NCBI RefSeq assembly: GCF_002776525.5
Contig: NC_045438.1
Span: 152,836,634-152,900,633 of the forward strand
Source: Piliocolobus tephrosceles
Lineage: Eukaryota; Chordata; Mammalia; Primates; Cercopithecidae
Direction of reading: 5' to 3'
DNA length: 64,000 nucleotides
Shown: in pieces, positions 36,666-48,945 of the stretch
How the letters are laid out: the number at the start of each line of letters is the position of its first letter
How positions within the stretch are numbered: the first letter of the stretch is position 1
Program-made: the position numbers and the translations under genes
Notes under the pieces: generated by a model
What the model was told of the DNA's origin: nothing
Databases searched by the model: none
Seen by the model: the letters and a program-made list of their open reading frames with translations, nothing else

Positions 36666-36957
36666 GGCCTGGCGTGGTAGTGCACACCTGTAATCCCAGC
36701 TCTTTGCGGGGGCTGAGGTGGGAAGATCACTTGAGGACAGGAGTTAGAGACCAGATTGGGCACCATAGTGAGACCAAAATAAAAGTGAAACAAATAGCTG
36801 GGCATGGTGGCACATACCTGTAGTCCTTGTTACCCAGGAGGCTGAGGTGGGAGGATTGCTTGAGCCCAAGAGTTTGAGGTTATAGTAAGCTATAATCGCA
36901 CCACTATACTCTAGCCTGGGCAGCAGAGTGAGACCATCTCGTTAAAAAAAAAAAAAA
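36666..36957 (+). mobile_element. AluJ-like
   Basis: Diverged full-length Alu with A-tail ending at 36957. Confidence 0.92.
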
Positions 36958-37112
36958 TTTGCTACAGATTTCCCGTTTGTGGTATCTAACATATAGTAAA
37001 CACTCAAATATTTGTTGTCTTTTGAGGTACTTAATTCTTGCTTAAAAAAACAAAAGTAGCTTATCTGACCTAAAATTTTAACATGTGAAAATTTGTGGTT
37101 GAAAAGTCTCTG

Positions 37113-37421
37113 GGCTGGGTGGGGTGGCTCATGCCTATAATCCCAGCATTTTGGGAGGCAGCTGAGGCAGGAGGATCATTTGAGGCATGGGGTTTGAGAC
37201 CACCTTGGGCAACATAGCCAGACTCTGTCTCCACTAAATAAAAAAAGAAATTACCCAGGCTTGGTGGCGGGTGACTATAGTCCCAGCTACTCAGGAGGAT
37301 GAGGTGGGAGGATCACTTGGGCCCAGGAGGTTGAGGCTGCAGTGAGTCATGTACATGTCACTGCACTCCAGCCTGGGCAACAGAGTGAGACCCTGTCTCA
37401 AAAAAAAAAAAATAATAATAA
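37113..37421 (+). mobile_element. AluJ-like ending just upstream of exon 2
   Basis: Full-length old Alu. The A-tail with (TAA)n ends about 43 bp before the exon 2 acceptor, so the splice branch region lies at or next to the Alu tail. Confidence 0.93.
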
Positions 37422-37464
37422 TCTCTTGACTTGTAAAAATATTATATTTTATATTGAATTATAG

Positions 37465-37518
37465 GCTGAAGACTTTAAGTGACAAGTCAAGAGAAGCAAA
37501 AGTGAAAAGCAAACCCAG
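37465..37518 (+). CDS. DTNBP1: DTNBP1 coding exon 2
   Basis: This 54-bp exon is bounded by acceptor TTATAG|G and donor CAG|GTAAGC. It completes Gly19 and encodes LKTLSDKSREAKVKSKP plus two bases of Arg37, a Lys/Arg-rich segment of the dysbindin N-terminus. Both flanking introns are phase 2 and the length is a multiple of three, so skipping it would keep the frame. The acceptor is unusual: the preceding 40 bases are A/T-rich with little pyrimidine tract, and an Alu A-tail ends only about 43 bp upstream (near 37421). The donor is close to consensus. Confidence 0.96.
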
Positions 37519-38240
37519 GTAAGCTTGTGCTAAGATTTTAAGTTACTGTGACTTAAATTTCATACAACGTTTGGTTGTGTTCATAATTGTGTAATTATAT
37601 TAATGAACCTTAGATTTGTTGAGTGCATCTGACTACAAAATAATTTATTGGTTCTTTCTAAATTTTGTAACGGAAAATTTTCCAACAAAATTGTGAAATG
37701 GTTGAAAAAATGGTAAAGTATAATTGTTTTACTCTGACAATCAGTGAGTATTATTTGATCAAAATTAGTCATTTTTAATTTGTATAAGAGCAAAATTAAA
37801 AGTCCTGAATTATTGAAAAGCAAATTAATAATGAAATACTACTTGGCAAATGAGCCTCTTTAGCTATGTTACCTGTTTTATGTGAAAACACCAGGATTGT
37901 GCTGTTTGTCCATTTTTTTAATAAAGTAAAGCATGTGACCAGATTTCATTTTCAACCTAGAGATGAACTTTGATCTTACGTATTTGTTCTTATCCAACAT
38001 TATATTAAATCATTTATTGCATTGTATGCTGAAGACAATCTCTGGGGCAAAATGATGGTTGACAGTGTGTTACGGTACATTAACTCTGAAATAAAACACA
38101 TTTCTCTAAAAGTTTAATAATTGTCATTAGTGATTTTAAAATATATTACAATTGACAATGTCAAAATTCTTGTATGTACCTTTGTTTTTTTTCAGTTGGC
38201 TAAATCAAGAACAGTTTTAATAAGTGTTTCTTTTGGGCAG
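37519..38240. other. DTNBP1: DTNBP1 intron 2
   Basis: A 722-bp AT-rich intron with GT-AG ends and no recognised repeat. Confidence 0.9.
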
Positions 38241-38291
38241 GACTGTTCCATTTTTGCCAAAGTACTCTGCTGGATTAGAATTACTTAGCAG
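38241..38291 (+). CDS. DTNBP1: DTNBP1 coding exon 3
   Basis: This 51-bp exon has acceptor GGGCAG|G and a strong donor CAG|GTAAGT. It completes Arg37, encodes TVPFLPKYSAGLELLS and ends with AG of Arg54. The reading matches dysbindin without gaps. It is again phase 2 on both sides, so like exon 2 it is a symmetric cassette. Intron 2 (37519-38240) is only 722 bp, by far the shortest intron in the window, and contains no recognised repeat. Confidence 0.97.
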
Positions 38292-38689
38292 GTAAGTGTT
38301 TTCATTTGTAGAGGAAGGTTATACTTCTGACTGTTTTACTGACCAAAAATATCTTTTAATTTTATAGGTTAAAAACCTTAAAATAGCTAAATTTTACCTT
38401 AATGCAGTGATTGGAAATTATTTGTGTATTATTTTCCTTGAGAGCTTTCACTTTTTACTCATTAGTACAAAGTCCATTCAAACTTTGAGCAGACAAATCA
38501 GTATGGTATTTACAAGTCAATATTTTATTATGTTTATTGATAATATGTATCGTTTCTTTGTTATAAGAAAAATGATTCTGGATTTGAGGCCCCAATAATT
38601 TTGTTTTTTCACTTTGATTCTTACATCATTTCTTTTCCAGTCCATTCTTTTATTGACAAGGAGGTTAATATTAAAATATGTGGTCTTTT

Positions 38690-39030
38690 TAGATATAACC
38701 TCAAAAGCGCAAACAAGATAAAAATTAGACACAATGGACTTGGTCAAAATTAAATACTTTTGTGCATCGACACCATCAAGATAGTGAAGTGACAAAACGT
38801 AGAATGTAAGAAAATATTTGCAGATCATATATATGAGGAACGACATGTATCCAGAATATATAAAGAACTTTGATAACTTAACAATAAAAAGACAAATAAC
38901 CCCATGAAGAAATAGACAAAAAATTTGAATAGACATTTCTCAAAAGAAGATATGCAAATGACCAATAAGCACATGGAAAGATGCTCAACTTTGTTAGTCT
39001 TCACAGAAACGCAAATTGAAACCACAATGA
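38690..39030 (+). mobile_element. Old L1 ORF2 fragment, sense
   Basis: Decayed L1 ORF2 sequence ('catttctcaaaagaagatat', 'cgcaaattgaaaccacaatga') that stops where an Alu begins. Confidence 0.8.
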
Positions 39031-39347
39031 GGGCGGTCACGGTCACTCATGCCTGTAATCCCAGCACTTTGGGAGGTTGAGGCAGGCAGATCACTTGATG
39101 TCAGGAGTTTGAGACCAGCCTGGCCAACATAGTGAAACCCTGTCTCTTACTAAAGATACAAAAAGTAGCTGGGCCTGGTGGTGCATGCCTGTAATCCTAG
39201 CTACTCAGGGGACTGAGGCAGGAGAATCCCTTCTGAGGCAGGAGAATCACTGGAGTGCCATGGCATCATCTCGGCAGAGGTTGCGGTGAGCTGAGATCGT
39301 GCCATTATCCTCCAGCCTGGGCAACAAGAGCGAAACTCCATCTCAAA

Positions 39348-39378
<31 letters not shown>

Positions 39379-39380
39379 AT
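39031..39380 (+). mobile_element. Alu with internal duplication and (AAAT)n tail
   Basis: The second arm contains a repeated 'ctgaggcaggagaatc' and a rearranged piece near 39250-39280. The tail is an (AAAT)n microsatellite at 39345-39380. Confidence 0.9.
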
Positions 39381-39990
39381 ACAGTATATGGTTACAGTAT
39401 GTCATTATACATAGTTCTGTGCTTACTAATGTGCCATTTGACGGATGTGTGGTAAAGATATATGTGGGAGAGGGTGTACTGCTTTTCCTTATCTGTATTT
39501 GTTATGACACAATCTCTAATACCTACATTTTCCTTTCTCCTTTCTGGTTCTTCATTGGGTTTCTTTTTATGGTTGCTAAATCTAGAGATTTTCCTTCTCT
39601 GAAGTGAAAAGTACTTAATATATTTTCTTCCTTTGTTTTGTTGCGTGAAGAACAGAAATGAACATGAAAGGAAGTGTAGTACAAATTAATCAGTAACGTA
39701 TTGTTTACTATTTACATTTTATCTTTATTTTTTCTCTAGAAACTTAGTTGAAATAGCTTCATTTTACTGAAAAATTAGCTTCATTTTACTGAAAAATTAA
39801 TGTTAGAGCTATCTATTTTTTGTGTGGTATTTTTTTGGGGATGGCGTTGCATTTTGGGAGTTAATGTGGAAAATTTACATCTATAGGAGAGTTTCAATAA
39901 TGAGTCCATACATTGCACTGAAACAGTCTTTTCCCATTGGAACAAAAATTGAATGTGGGAAAGACCATTTTAAATAGCAAATATTTAAAT
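39381..39990. other. DTNBP1: Unique intron 3 DNA with a 22-bp tandem duplication
   Basis: 39755-39798 is two perfect copies of a 22-bp unit starting AGCTTCATTTTACTG. Nothing else recognised. Confidence 0.75.
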
Positions 39991-42300
39991 CCTATTTTTA
40001 ATTTTAAAAATGCAGTATACATAACATAAAATTTGTCTTAACCATTCTTAAATTGAGTAGTGCTGAGTACATTCACATGGTTGTGCATCCAATCCCAAAA
40101 ACTGTTTCCATCTTGCAAAATGGAAACTCTGTACCTATTAACCAACAACTCTCATTTCTACTCCCTCCTCTCCATCCCAGGCAACCATCATTCTATTTTC
40201 TTTCTCTGTGAATTTGACTATTCTAGGAACATCATATAAAGTACTTTTGTGTGTGACCGGCTTATTTCATTTACCATAATGTTTTCAAAGTTTATGTTGT
40301 AGCATGTGTCAGAATTTTCTTTCTTTGAAAAGCTGAATGTTCTGTTGTAAGTATGTACCATATTTTGTTTATTCATCTGTTGATGGACACTTGAGTTGCT
40401 TCCACTTTTTGGCTGTTCTAAATAATGCTGCTAGGAACATGAGTGACAAGTATCTTTTTGGCACCTTGCTTTCAGTTCCTTTGGGTATATACCCAGCTGT
40501 AGAATTATTGGATCATATGGTAATTCTGTGTTTTATTCTTTCTGGAAACACCATACTGTTTTCCATAATGACTGTATCATTTTACTTTCCCATCAGTATT
40601 GTATAAAGGTTCTAATTTCTTCCTATCTTCACCAATGCTCGCTATTTTCTTGTTTTTTATTATAGCTACTCTAATGAGTGTGAGGATTTTCCCCTGTGTT
40701 TTCTTCTAAGAGTTTTTCTTGTCAAGATTGTTTTGGCTGTTGAAGGTCATTTGAGATTTCATATGAATTTTAAGATGTATTTTCTGTTGTTTGCAAAGAA
40801 CGTCATTGGGATTTCGATTGGGATTAAATTGAATCTGTGGTCATTTTGCTTATTACAGATAACAATGTTAAGTATTCCAATCCATTAACATGGAGTGCTT
40901 TTTCTATTTATTGATGTCGTCTTTAATTTCTTTCAATATTGTTTTGTAGTTTTCATTGTGTGAGTCTTTCATCATCTTTGTTAATTCCCAAGTATTTTTT
41001 TTGTTGCTATCACATATGAAATTGTTTTCTTAATTGCTTTTTTGAATTATTTATTGGTAGTATGTAGAAACAACTGACTTTTGTGTTGATTTAGTATCGT
41101 ACTTTGCTGAGTTCCTTTATCCTGATAGTTTTTTGTGTGGAACTTTCAGGGTTTTCTGCGTATAAGATCATATCATTTATGAATAGAGATCATTTTACTT
41201 CATTCATTCCAATTTGAATGCCTTTTCTTTCTTTTTCTTGCCTAATTGCTCTGGCTAGACCATCCAGTACTGTGTTGAGTCGAAGTAGAAAGAGCAGGCA
41301 TCCTTGTCTTGTTCCTTCTCTTGATCCTGATCTTACAGGAAAAGCTTTCAGTCTTTCAACATTGAGTATAATGTTAACTATGAATTTTTATTATGTTGAT
41401 ATTGTTCCCTTCTACTTCTAGTTTTAATGTTTTTATCATGAAAGGATGTTGAATTTTTTTAAATAATTTTTCTGCTTGAATTAGGATGACCATGTGTTTT
41501 TTTCCCTTTCGTTCTACCAATCTGGTATATTATTACATTGACAGATTTTCATATTTTGAGCCATTCTTGCATTCCAGGAATAAATCCCACTTGGAAATTG
41601 TGTATAATGCTTTTAACATGCTGCAGAATTTAGTTTGCCAATATTTTGTTGAGGATTTTTGCATTAGTATTCATAAGGAGTATTGGTCTGTAGTTTCCTT
41701 TTCTTGTATGCCTTTGGCTTTGGTATTAGAGTAATGCTGGCTTATAGAATGAGTTAGGATTTATTCCTTCCTCTTCATTTTCTTTTTTAAAAGAATTTCA
41801 GAATGGTCGATGTTGGTTCTTTTTTAAATGTTTGGTAGAATTCACCAGTGAAGCAATCAAGTCTAGGATTTTTCATCTTGAGGTTTTTTATTACTAATTA
41901 AATTTCTCATTTCTTCAGGATTCAGTCTTGGTGTGTTTTGTGTTTGTGGGAATTTGTCCACTTCAGCTAGGTTATCCAGTTTGTTAGCATACATTGTTCA
42001 TAGCACTCTCTTATAATCCTTTTTACTTCTATAAGATTCATAGTAATAGTCCCACTTCATTATAGTTTTAGTAACTTGAATCTTTTTTCTCCTTAGTCAA
42101 TCTAGGTAAACATTTGTTAATTTTGATAATTTAAATTGTTTTATCTTTAATCATGTTGATTCTTTCTTCTACTCAAATGTGCTTTGGAACTCCTCCAGTG
42201 AATTATTCATTTCAGTTATTAGACTTTTAATCTCCAGAATTTCTTATTGGTTCCTTTCTGTTTTATATCTACCACTGGTAGATAAAAATGGTAATGGTAT
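39990..42300 (-). mobile_element. Old L1 (L1MA-like), antisense, internally deleted
   Basis: Reads as reversed L1: 3' UTR near 40010-40330, ORF2 C-terminus near 40370-40630 ('gggtatatacccagctgta'), more ORF2 to about 42050 and ORF1-like sequence to about 42290. Many stops and gaps. Confidence 0.8.
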
Positions 42301-42329
42301 TGATGTTATCATTTTGTTCATGTATCATT

Positions 42330-43341
42330 TTTCACATCTGACTGGCATGAGATTGTGTGTATCTCATTGTGGTTTTAATTTGCATTGCTCTGATGATTAG
42401 TGATGTTGAGCATTTTTTTCATCTTTGTTGGCTGCTCGTATGTCTTCATTTGAGAAGAGTCTATTCATATCCTTTGCTCACTTTTTAATGGGGTTTTTTC
42501 TTGTTCATTTGTTTTAAGTTCCTTATAGATTCTGGATATTAATCTTTTGTTGATGCATAGTTTGCAAATACTTTCTCTCATTCTGTAGGTTGTCTGTTTA
42601 TTGTGTTAATTGTTTCTTTTGCTGTGCAGAAGCTCTTTAGTTTAAGTCCCATTTGTCAATTTTTGTCGCAGTTGTTTGCTTAGGCCAATGCCCAGAAGGG
42701 TTTTTTTCTGGGTTTTCTTCTAGAGTTTTTATACTTTGAGGTCTTACACGTAAGTCTTTAATCTTGAGCTAGTTTTTGTAAATGATAAGAGGTAGGGGTC
42801 CAGTTTTGTTCATCCATAAATGGCTAGCCAGTTTTCCTTGCACCATTTATTGAGTAGGATGTCCTTTCCCCATTGTTTATTTTTGTTGACGTTGTTGAAG
42901 ATCAGTTAGTTGTAGCTGTGTGACTTTATTTCTGGGTTCTCTGTCCTGTTCCATTGATCTGTGTGTCTATTTTTATACTAGTACTATGATGTTTTGGTTA
43001 CTATAGCCTTGTAGTATGGTTTGAAGTCAGGTAATGTGATGCTTCTAAGTTTGTTCTTTTTGCTTTGGTTTGCTTTGGCTATTCAGGCTCTTTTTTTGGT
43101 TCCATATGAATTTTAGATTTTTTTTTTTTCTGATTTTGTGGAAAATGGCATTGGTAATTTGATGGGAATTGCATTGAATCTGTAGATTGCTTTGGGTAAT
43201 GTGGTCATTTTAATGATATCGATTCTTCTAATCCATGAGCATGGAATGCTTTTCCATTTGTGTCATCTATGATTTCTTTCATCAGTGTTTTACAGTTCTC
43301 TTTGTAGAGATCTTTCACTTCCTTGGTTATATATACTAGGT

Positions 43342-43380
<39 letters not shown>

Positions 43381-46300
43381 CTGTTGTAAATGAGATTGAG
43401 TTCTTGATCTGGTTCTCAGATTGAATGTTGTTGGTGTGTAAAAATGCTGTGATTTTATTTTAATTTATTTTTTAATTTTTATTTTTTAGTTTCTCAAATG
43501 AGTTGATGCTATGGATTTTTGTACATTGCTTTTGTATGCTGAAAAGTTACTGAAGTTATTTATCAGGTCTATGAGTCTTTTGGAGGATTCGTTAGGGTTT
43601 TCTGGATATATAGTCATGTTGTCAGCAAACAGAGATAATTAATGTGTCTTCATCTTTTCCTAGTTGGATACCTTATATTTCTTTCTCATGCTTGATTGCT
43701 TCAGCTGGGACTTCCAGTATTATGTTGAATAGGAGTGGTGGGAGTGGACATCCTTGTCTTGTTCCAGTTCTTAGGGGGAATGCTTTCAACTATTGCCCGT
43801 TCAGTGTTATGTTGGCTGTGGGTTTGTCATATATGGCTCTTATTATTTTCAGGTATGTTCCTTCGATGCCTTGTTTGTTGAGGATTTTCATTATGAAGGG
43901 ATGTTGAATTTTATCAAATGCCTTTTCTGTGTCTATTGAGATCATGTTATTTTTGCTTTTAACTCTGTTTATGTGATAAATCACATTTATTGATTTGTGT
44001 TTGTTGAACCATCCTTGCATCCCAGGGATAAAACCCACTTGATCATGGTGAACTCTCTCTTAGATGTGCTGTTGGATTTGGTTTGATAGCATTTTGTTGA
44101 GAATTTCTGTGTCTGTGTTTATCAGGGATGTTGACCTGTAGTTTTCCTTTTTTGTTATGTCATTGCGAGGTTTTGGAATCAGAATAATACTAGTTGCATA
44201 GAATGAGGTGAAGGAGAAATCCCCACTCTTCAGTTTTTTGGAATAGTTTCACTAAGATCGGTACCAGTTCTTTGCATATCTGGTGGAATTTAGCTGTAAA
44301 TCCATCTGGTCTAGGGCTTTTTTTGGTTGGTAGTTTTTTTTTTTTTTTTTTATTACTAATTGAATGTTGTAACTTGTTATTGGTCTGTTCAGAATTTCAA
44401 TTTCTTTCTGATTCATTCTGGAAGGTGATGTGTTTCTGGAATTAATCTGTTTCCTCTAGGTCTTCTAATTTGTGCCCATAGAGATGTTATTGGTAGTCTC
44501 TGATCTTTTGTCTTTCTGCGGTGTCAGTTGTGTCCTTTTTGTCATTTCTGATAGTGCTTATTTGAATCTCTTTCCTTTTTTTCTTGGTTAATCTAGCCAG
44601 CAGTCTGTCAATCTTGTTTATCTTTTCAAATAATCAACTTTTTGTGTTGTTGATACTTTGTATGGTTTTTTGGTCTCAATTTCATTTAGTTCTGCTCTGA
44701 TCATAATTATTTCTTCTGCTAGTTTTGGGTTTAATTCTTGTCTTTCTCGTTCTTTTAAGTGTGGTGTTAGGTTGTTAATTTGAGATCTTTTGTGTGTTTT
44801 GGTGTAGGCATTGAGCACTGTAAATTTTCTTCTTAATACTGCTTTTGCTGTATCTCAGAGGTTTTGGTATGTTGTGTCTTTATTTTCATTTGATTCAATT
44901 AATTTTTTTGATCTCTGCCTTAATTTCATTGTTTACCCAGAAGTCATTCAGGAGCAGGTTGTTTAGTTTCCATGTACTTGTGTGGTTCTTAGGGTCCCTC
45001 TTGGTATTTATTTTGATTTTATTCCACTGTGGTCTGAGAAGATGCTGGATATGATTTTGATTGTTTTGAGTTTATTGGGACCTGCTTATGGTTGAGCATG
45101 TGGTCAATTTTACAGACTGTTCAATGCACAGATGAGAAGAATGTATATACTGTGGTAGTTAGGTGGAGTATTCTGTAGATGTCCATTAGGTCCATTAGGT
45201 TGACAGTCTAATTTATGTCCAAATCTTTGTTAGTTTTGTGCCGCGATCTGTCTAGTGCTGCTGGTAGGGTGTTGAAGTCCCCCACTGTTATTGTATGGCT
45301 ATCTCTTTTTTTAGGTTCTAGTAGTAGTTTATAAATCTGGATCCTATGATGTTGGGTACATATGTATTTAGAATACGATATCTTCTTATTGAATCGAGCT
45401 CTTTATCATTATGTTGTACCCTTCTTTTTTTTTTTTTTTTTTTTACTGTTCTTGGTTTAAAGTTTTTTTTTTATCTGATACAAGAGTAGCAACTTCTGCT
45501 CTTTTTTGTTTTCCATTTCCATTTTCCATCCCTTTATTCTGAGCCTATGGGTGTCATTACATGTGAGATAGGTCTCTTGAAGGTAACAGAGGTTGGATCT
45601 TGTTTTTTTAATCTAACTTGCCACTATGTATCTTTTAAGTGGGGGATTTAGGCTGTTTCCTTTCAAGGTTAATATTGATATGTGAAGTTTTGTTCCTTTA
45701 ATAGTGTTGTTAGCTAGTTGCTTTGTAATCCTGATTGTGTAATTGCTTTGTAGGGTCTGAGCTTTGTGCTTATGTGTGCTTTTATGGTAGCAGGTATCAT
45801 TCTTTCATTTCCATGTTTAGAACTCCATTGAGCATTTCCTGTGGGTCCAGTCTGATGGTGATAAATTCCCTTTGTGTTTGCTTGTCTGGGAAAGATTTCA
45901 TTTCTTCTTTGTTTATGAAGCTTAGATGAACAGGATATAAAATTCTTGGCTGGCAAGTTTTTTTTTTTTAAGGAGGCTAAAAATAGGCCCCCAGTCTCTT
46001 CTGAGTGTAAAGCTTCAGCTGAGAAGTCCACTGTTAGCCTGATGGGTTTTCCTCTATAGGTAATATAGCCCCTTTCTCTAGCTTTCTTTATGATTTTTGC
46101 TTTCATGTTGACCTTAGTCTGATGACTATATGTCTTGGGGATGTCATCTTATGTAATATCTCACAGGAGTCTGTGAATTCCTTGATTCTAGATTTCAGCT
46201 TCTCTATCAAGATTGGGAAAATTTTCCTGGATTATTCCCTCAAATATGTTTTCCAAGTTGCTTACTTTTTCTTCTCTCTCAGGAATGCTAGTAAGTGAAA

Positions 46301-48381
46301 GATTTGTTTGCTTTACATAATCCCATATTTCTTGAAGGCTTTGTTCATTTTTTAGAAATTCCATTTTCTTTATTTTTGTCTGACTTGGTTAATTTGAACG
46401 ACCGATCTACAGGTTCTGTAATTCTTTCTTCTGCTTTGTCTAGACTATTAACTATATTTTAAAATTCCTTTAGTAAATTTTAGAATTCAAGCAGTTCTAT
46501 TTGTTTCTCTGAATATAGCTATCTCGTCTATCATATGCTGAATCGGTTTTCTGGTTTCTTTGTATTGGATTTCAACTTTTTTCTTGGATCTTGTTGAGTT
46601 TAGTTGCAATACATATTTTTAATTCTTTATCTGCCATCCTATACATTTCAGTCTGGTTAGGATCCATTGCTAGAGAGCAAATGTGATCCTTTGAGGTGCC
46701 AGAACACTCTGGCTTTTTGTACTGCCAGAGTTCTTATACTAATTCCTTCTCATTTGAGGAAGCTGTCTCTTTTTGACTTTACCATCATTTGGATGTGACT
46801 TTTTTTTCTTTTTTTCCTTAAGGGTATGACTGTGGTATATGTTGTGTATTATCATTTGCCTTTGTTTCTGGGTGCTTCCAGAGAGCCAAAATGCTATAGG
46901 GGTTCCTTCGTTATGGGTAGCTTCTGTGCAGTGGCTTTCTCAGATGATGCTTATTGTAGTGATGAATTGGCTGTAAGAGCTGACACCTAACACCTTATCT
47001 CCTATGGAGCTGAGGGTGTGGAGATCCCAGGGGGCTCATCTTGTGGACTAGCACTAAGCCCTTTTTGTAGCAGATTTTTATTTGGTGGCGCAGTTTGGGT
47101 TGCAGTCCAGTAGATGGCACTTAAGAGTAAGAGCTGGCAGGTAGGCTGGCGTTGGGTGGAAGCACCTGCCCTGAGCGGGCAGGGGATGGTGGTGGGAAGA
47201 GATCCAGTGGGGTGTGCTAAGGTCTTGGGGGAGAAGGTGGGTGGGTACACCCACTCCTCATCCTGTGCTGGCAAGAACGTGATCCACTTCCTATCAGGCC
47301 CCCATCACAAGGCTCCCAACCTTCATTTCATAAAGATTTTTTCCTTTGGTTCCTGTCTGCGGGTTGCAGGTTCACTCCTCTGAGGGCTGCCACCAAAATG
47401 GGCTCAGGGAGAGTCTCTTCCTCCAGATGGGAGCAGGCAACTCTGTAACTTGTCTTCCCTTGTCGGGATGTTACTGCTCTGTGTAGGGAAGGGGAGTTGG
47501 GCCCCACCCTTCCTGAAAGCTTGAGCTGTGCAGGGCTCACTTTCGGTAGAAGTGGGGCCTCCACGAGAAGCATGAAATATGTTGTGTGTCCAAGTGCATG
47601 TCCTGGCCCCTGGCAGGGAGAACACTGCTGCATCAGCAACACTGTAGGGGGATGCAGGAGATGACCCCTTCCCCACATCCATTCCTGGGTGATGATACTG
47701 CCTCTTGCAGTGGTTGGCACTGTGCCTGCATTTCCTTTGTCCCCTGGGGTGCTTTTGGTGGGCTGCACTCTCTTCCACTTAGGGATGGCCCATGCAGGGG
47801 GTTAGATCGCTAGAGATCTCACAGTTACCTGGGGAACTGCTGATTCCCTGTGCTTGCCAAAGTTAGAGTGGTTTGTGGGGTGTGTTTGCAGGGAATCTGG
47901 TGGTGTGGTGACTCAAGGGCAGAGAATCCCTGGGCAGGGCAGCATCCCACCGCCAGTGCGCGACGAGTATGGTATCTGGCACCTGAGGGGAGTGTGGACA
48001 CACCTGTACACACGAGTTGGCCACTAGATTCTCCAGCCCCAGGAGGTTTTCAAATCGCCACCAATAGTGTTGCTGTGGGTCACAAGGGCAGAGGAGCACT
48101 CTCCAACAATTTGTCGGTCAGGAGATTGTTAGAGGAGTGAGGGGAGCAGAGAACTACTCCCACCTACCCTTTCCACAGGGCTCCAAGGTCCTTGAGGGTC
48201 GATCTCTGCCAGACTCTTGCTGCTTTCCTTTTCTGCACCCCAGCTTCTTCCCATGGGCACTCTGACAGGTCCTGCCTCCCTTCCCTCAGTTTTCTGTCTA
48301 GAATTTGTCCACTCACCAGTAACCTTTATCTATTTTTTGAGAAAAACCGGCTTTGGTGTCCCTAGTAAGCCATCTTGGGCC
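42330..48381 (-). mobile_element. Primate L1 (L1PA/L1PB-like), antisense, about 6 kb, lacking its 3' end
   Basis: Reversed order of parts: ORF2 from about 42330 (the RT-domain peptide DTEKAFDKIQHPF is readable on the minus strand near 43900), ORF1 C-terminal region near 45714-46106 (ARERGYITYRGKPIRLT), then a GC-richer 5' UTR from about 46800 to the L1 5' terminus (reverse of CCAAGATGGC at about 48370). The last part of ORF2, the 3' UTR and the A-tail are absent. Frames are broken, so it is inactive. It contains a (TG)n run at 43344-43378. Confidence 0.93.
43344..43378. repeat. (TG)n microsatellite within L1
   Basis: About 17 TG units. Confidence 0.97.
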
Positions 48382-48404
48382 AAAAAAAAAAAAAAAAAAA
48401 AAAA
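48382..48404. repeat. Poly-A run abutting the L1 5' terminus
   Basis: An uninterrupted A-run of about 23 bases directly next to the 5' end of the antisense L1. Confidence 0.9.
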
Positions 48405-48945
48405 AACACACCACAAAACAAAAAACAATTTCGTCTGTTATTGAATGTCCTAATCTTTAAGTGTCTGGCTCTCCAAAAGGGAAAAGAGAACAAAGAAAGG
48501 GGACAAAACCAGACGTTGGCCTTTTAAATCCTCTGAAAATTGCTAGCCAGAGCAGGAGGGGTTTTCAACAGTAGCTGCCTCTGTGTCTGCATCTCCCTGA
48601 TTAGAAGCAGCAATTGTGATCAAAGCACAGACTCCCTGATGTTTGGAGCACAGGGTCCTTATTGGCCCACCTTGACTTTCATAAGCCATGTATAAGCTAC
48701 TTCAGGAACAAGTGCATGGCTGCCTGTCCAGGGGTTGGGGTGGTGGATGAGTAGCTGCCATTGTGCTAAAACCTGAAGTCGACTGAAATGAACCTCAATT
48801 TGCCCTCCAGACCTTCTCCTGGAAGTTGCAAGCCTTTAGTAGATTCTAGAGTCCCAAAATAGTTACATCAGACAGATTCTGCCTGTGTGATTGTGGTCTA
48901 GGTAGGGTGACAGATTCTAGATGCTTCTTACTCTGACATCTTCTA
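48405..48945 (-). mobile_element. Probable 5' UTR of the older, outer L1
   Basis: The stretch ends with 'cttcttactctgacatcttct', which reads on the minus strand like an L1M 5' terminus (AGAAGATGTCAGAGTAAGAAG). It would be the continuation of the older L1 at 39990-42300. Confidence 0.55.

Noticed and set aside
43790..44038. Reverse-transcriptase-like peptide on the minus strand
   Set aside because: Part of the decayed antisense L1 ORF2, not a separate gene.
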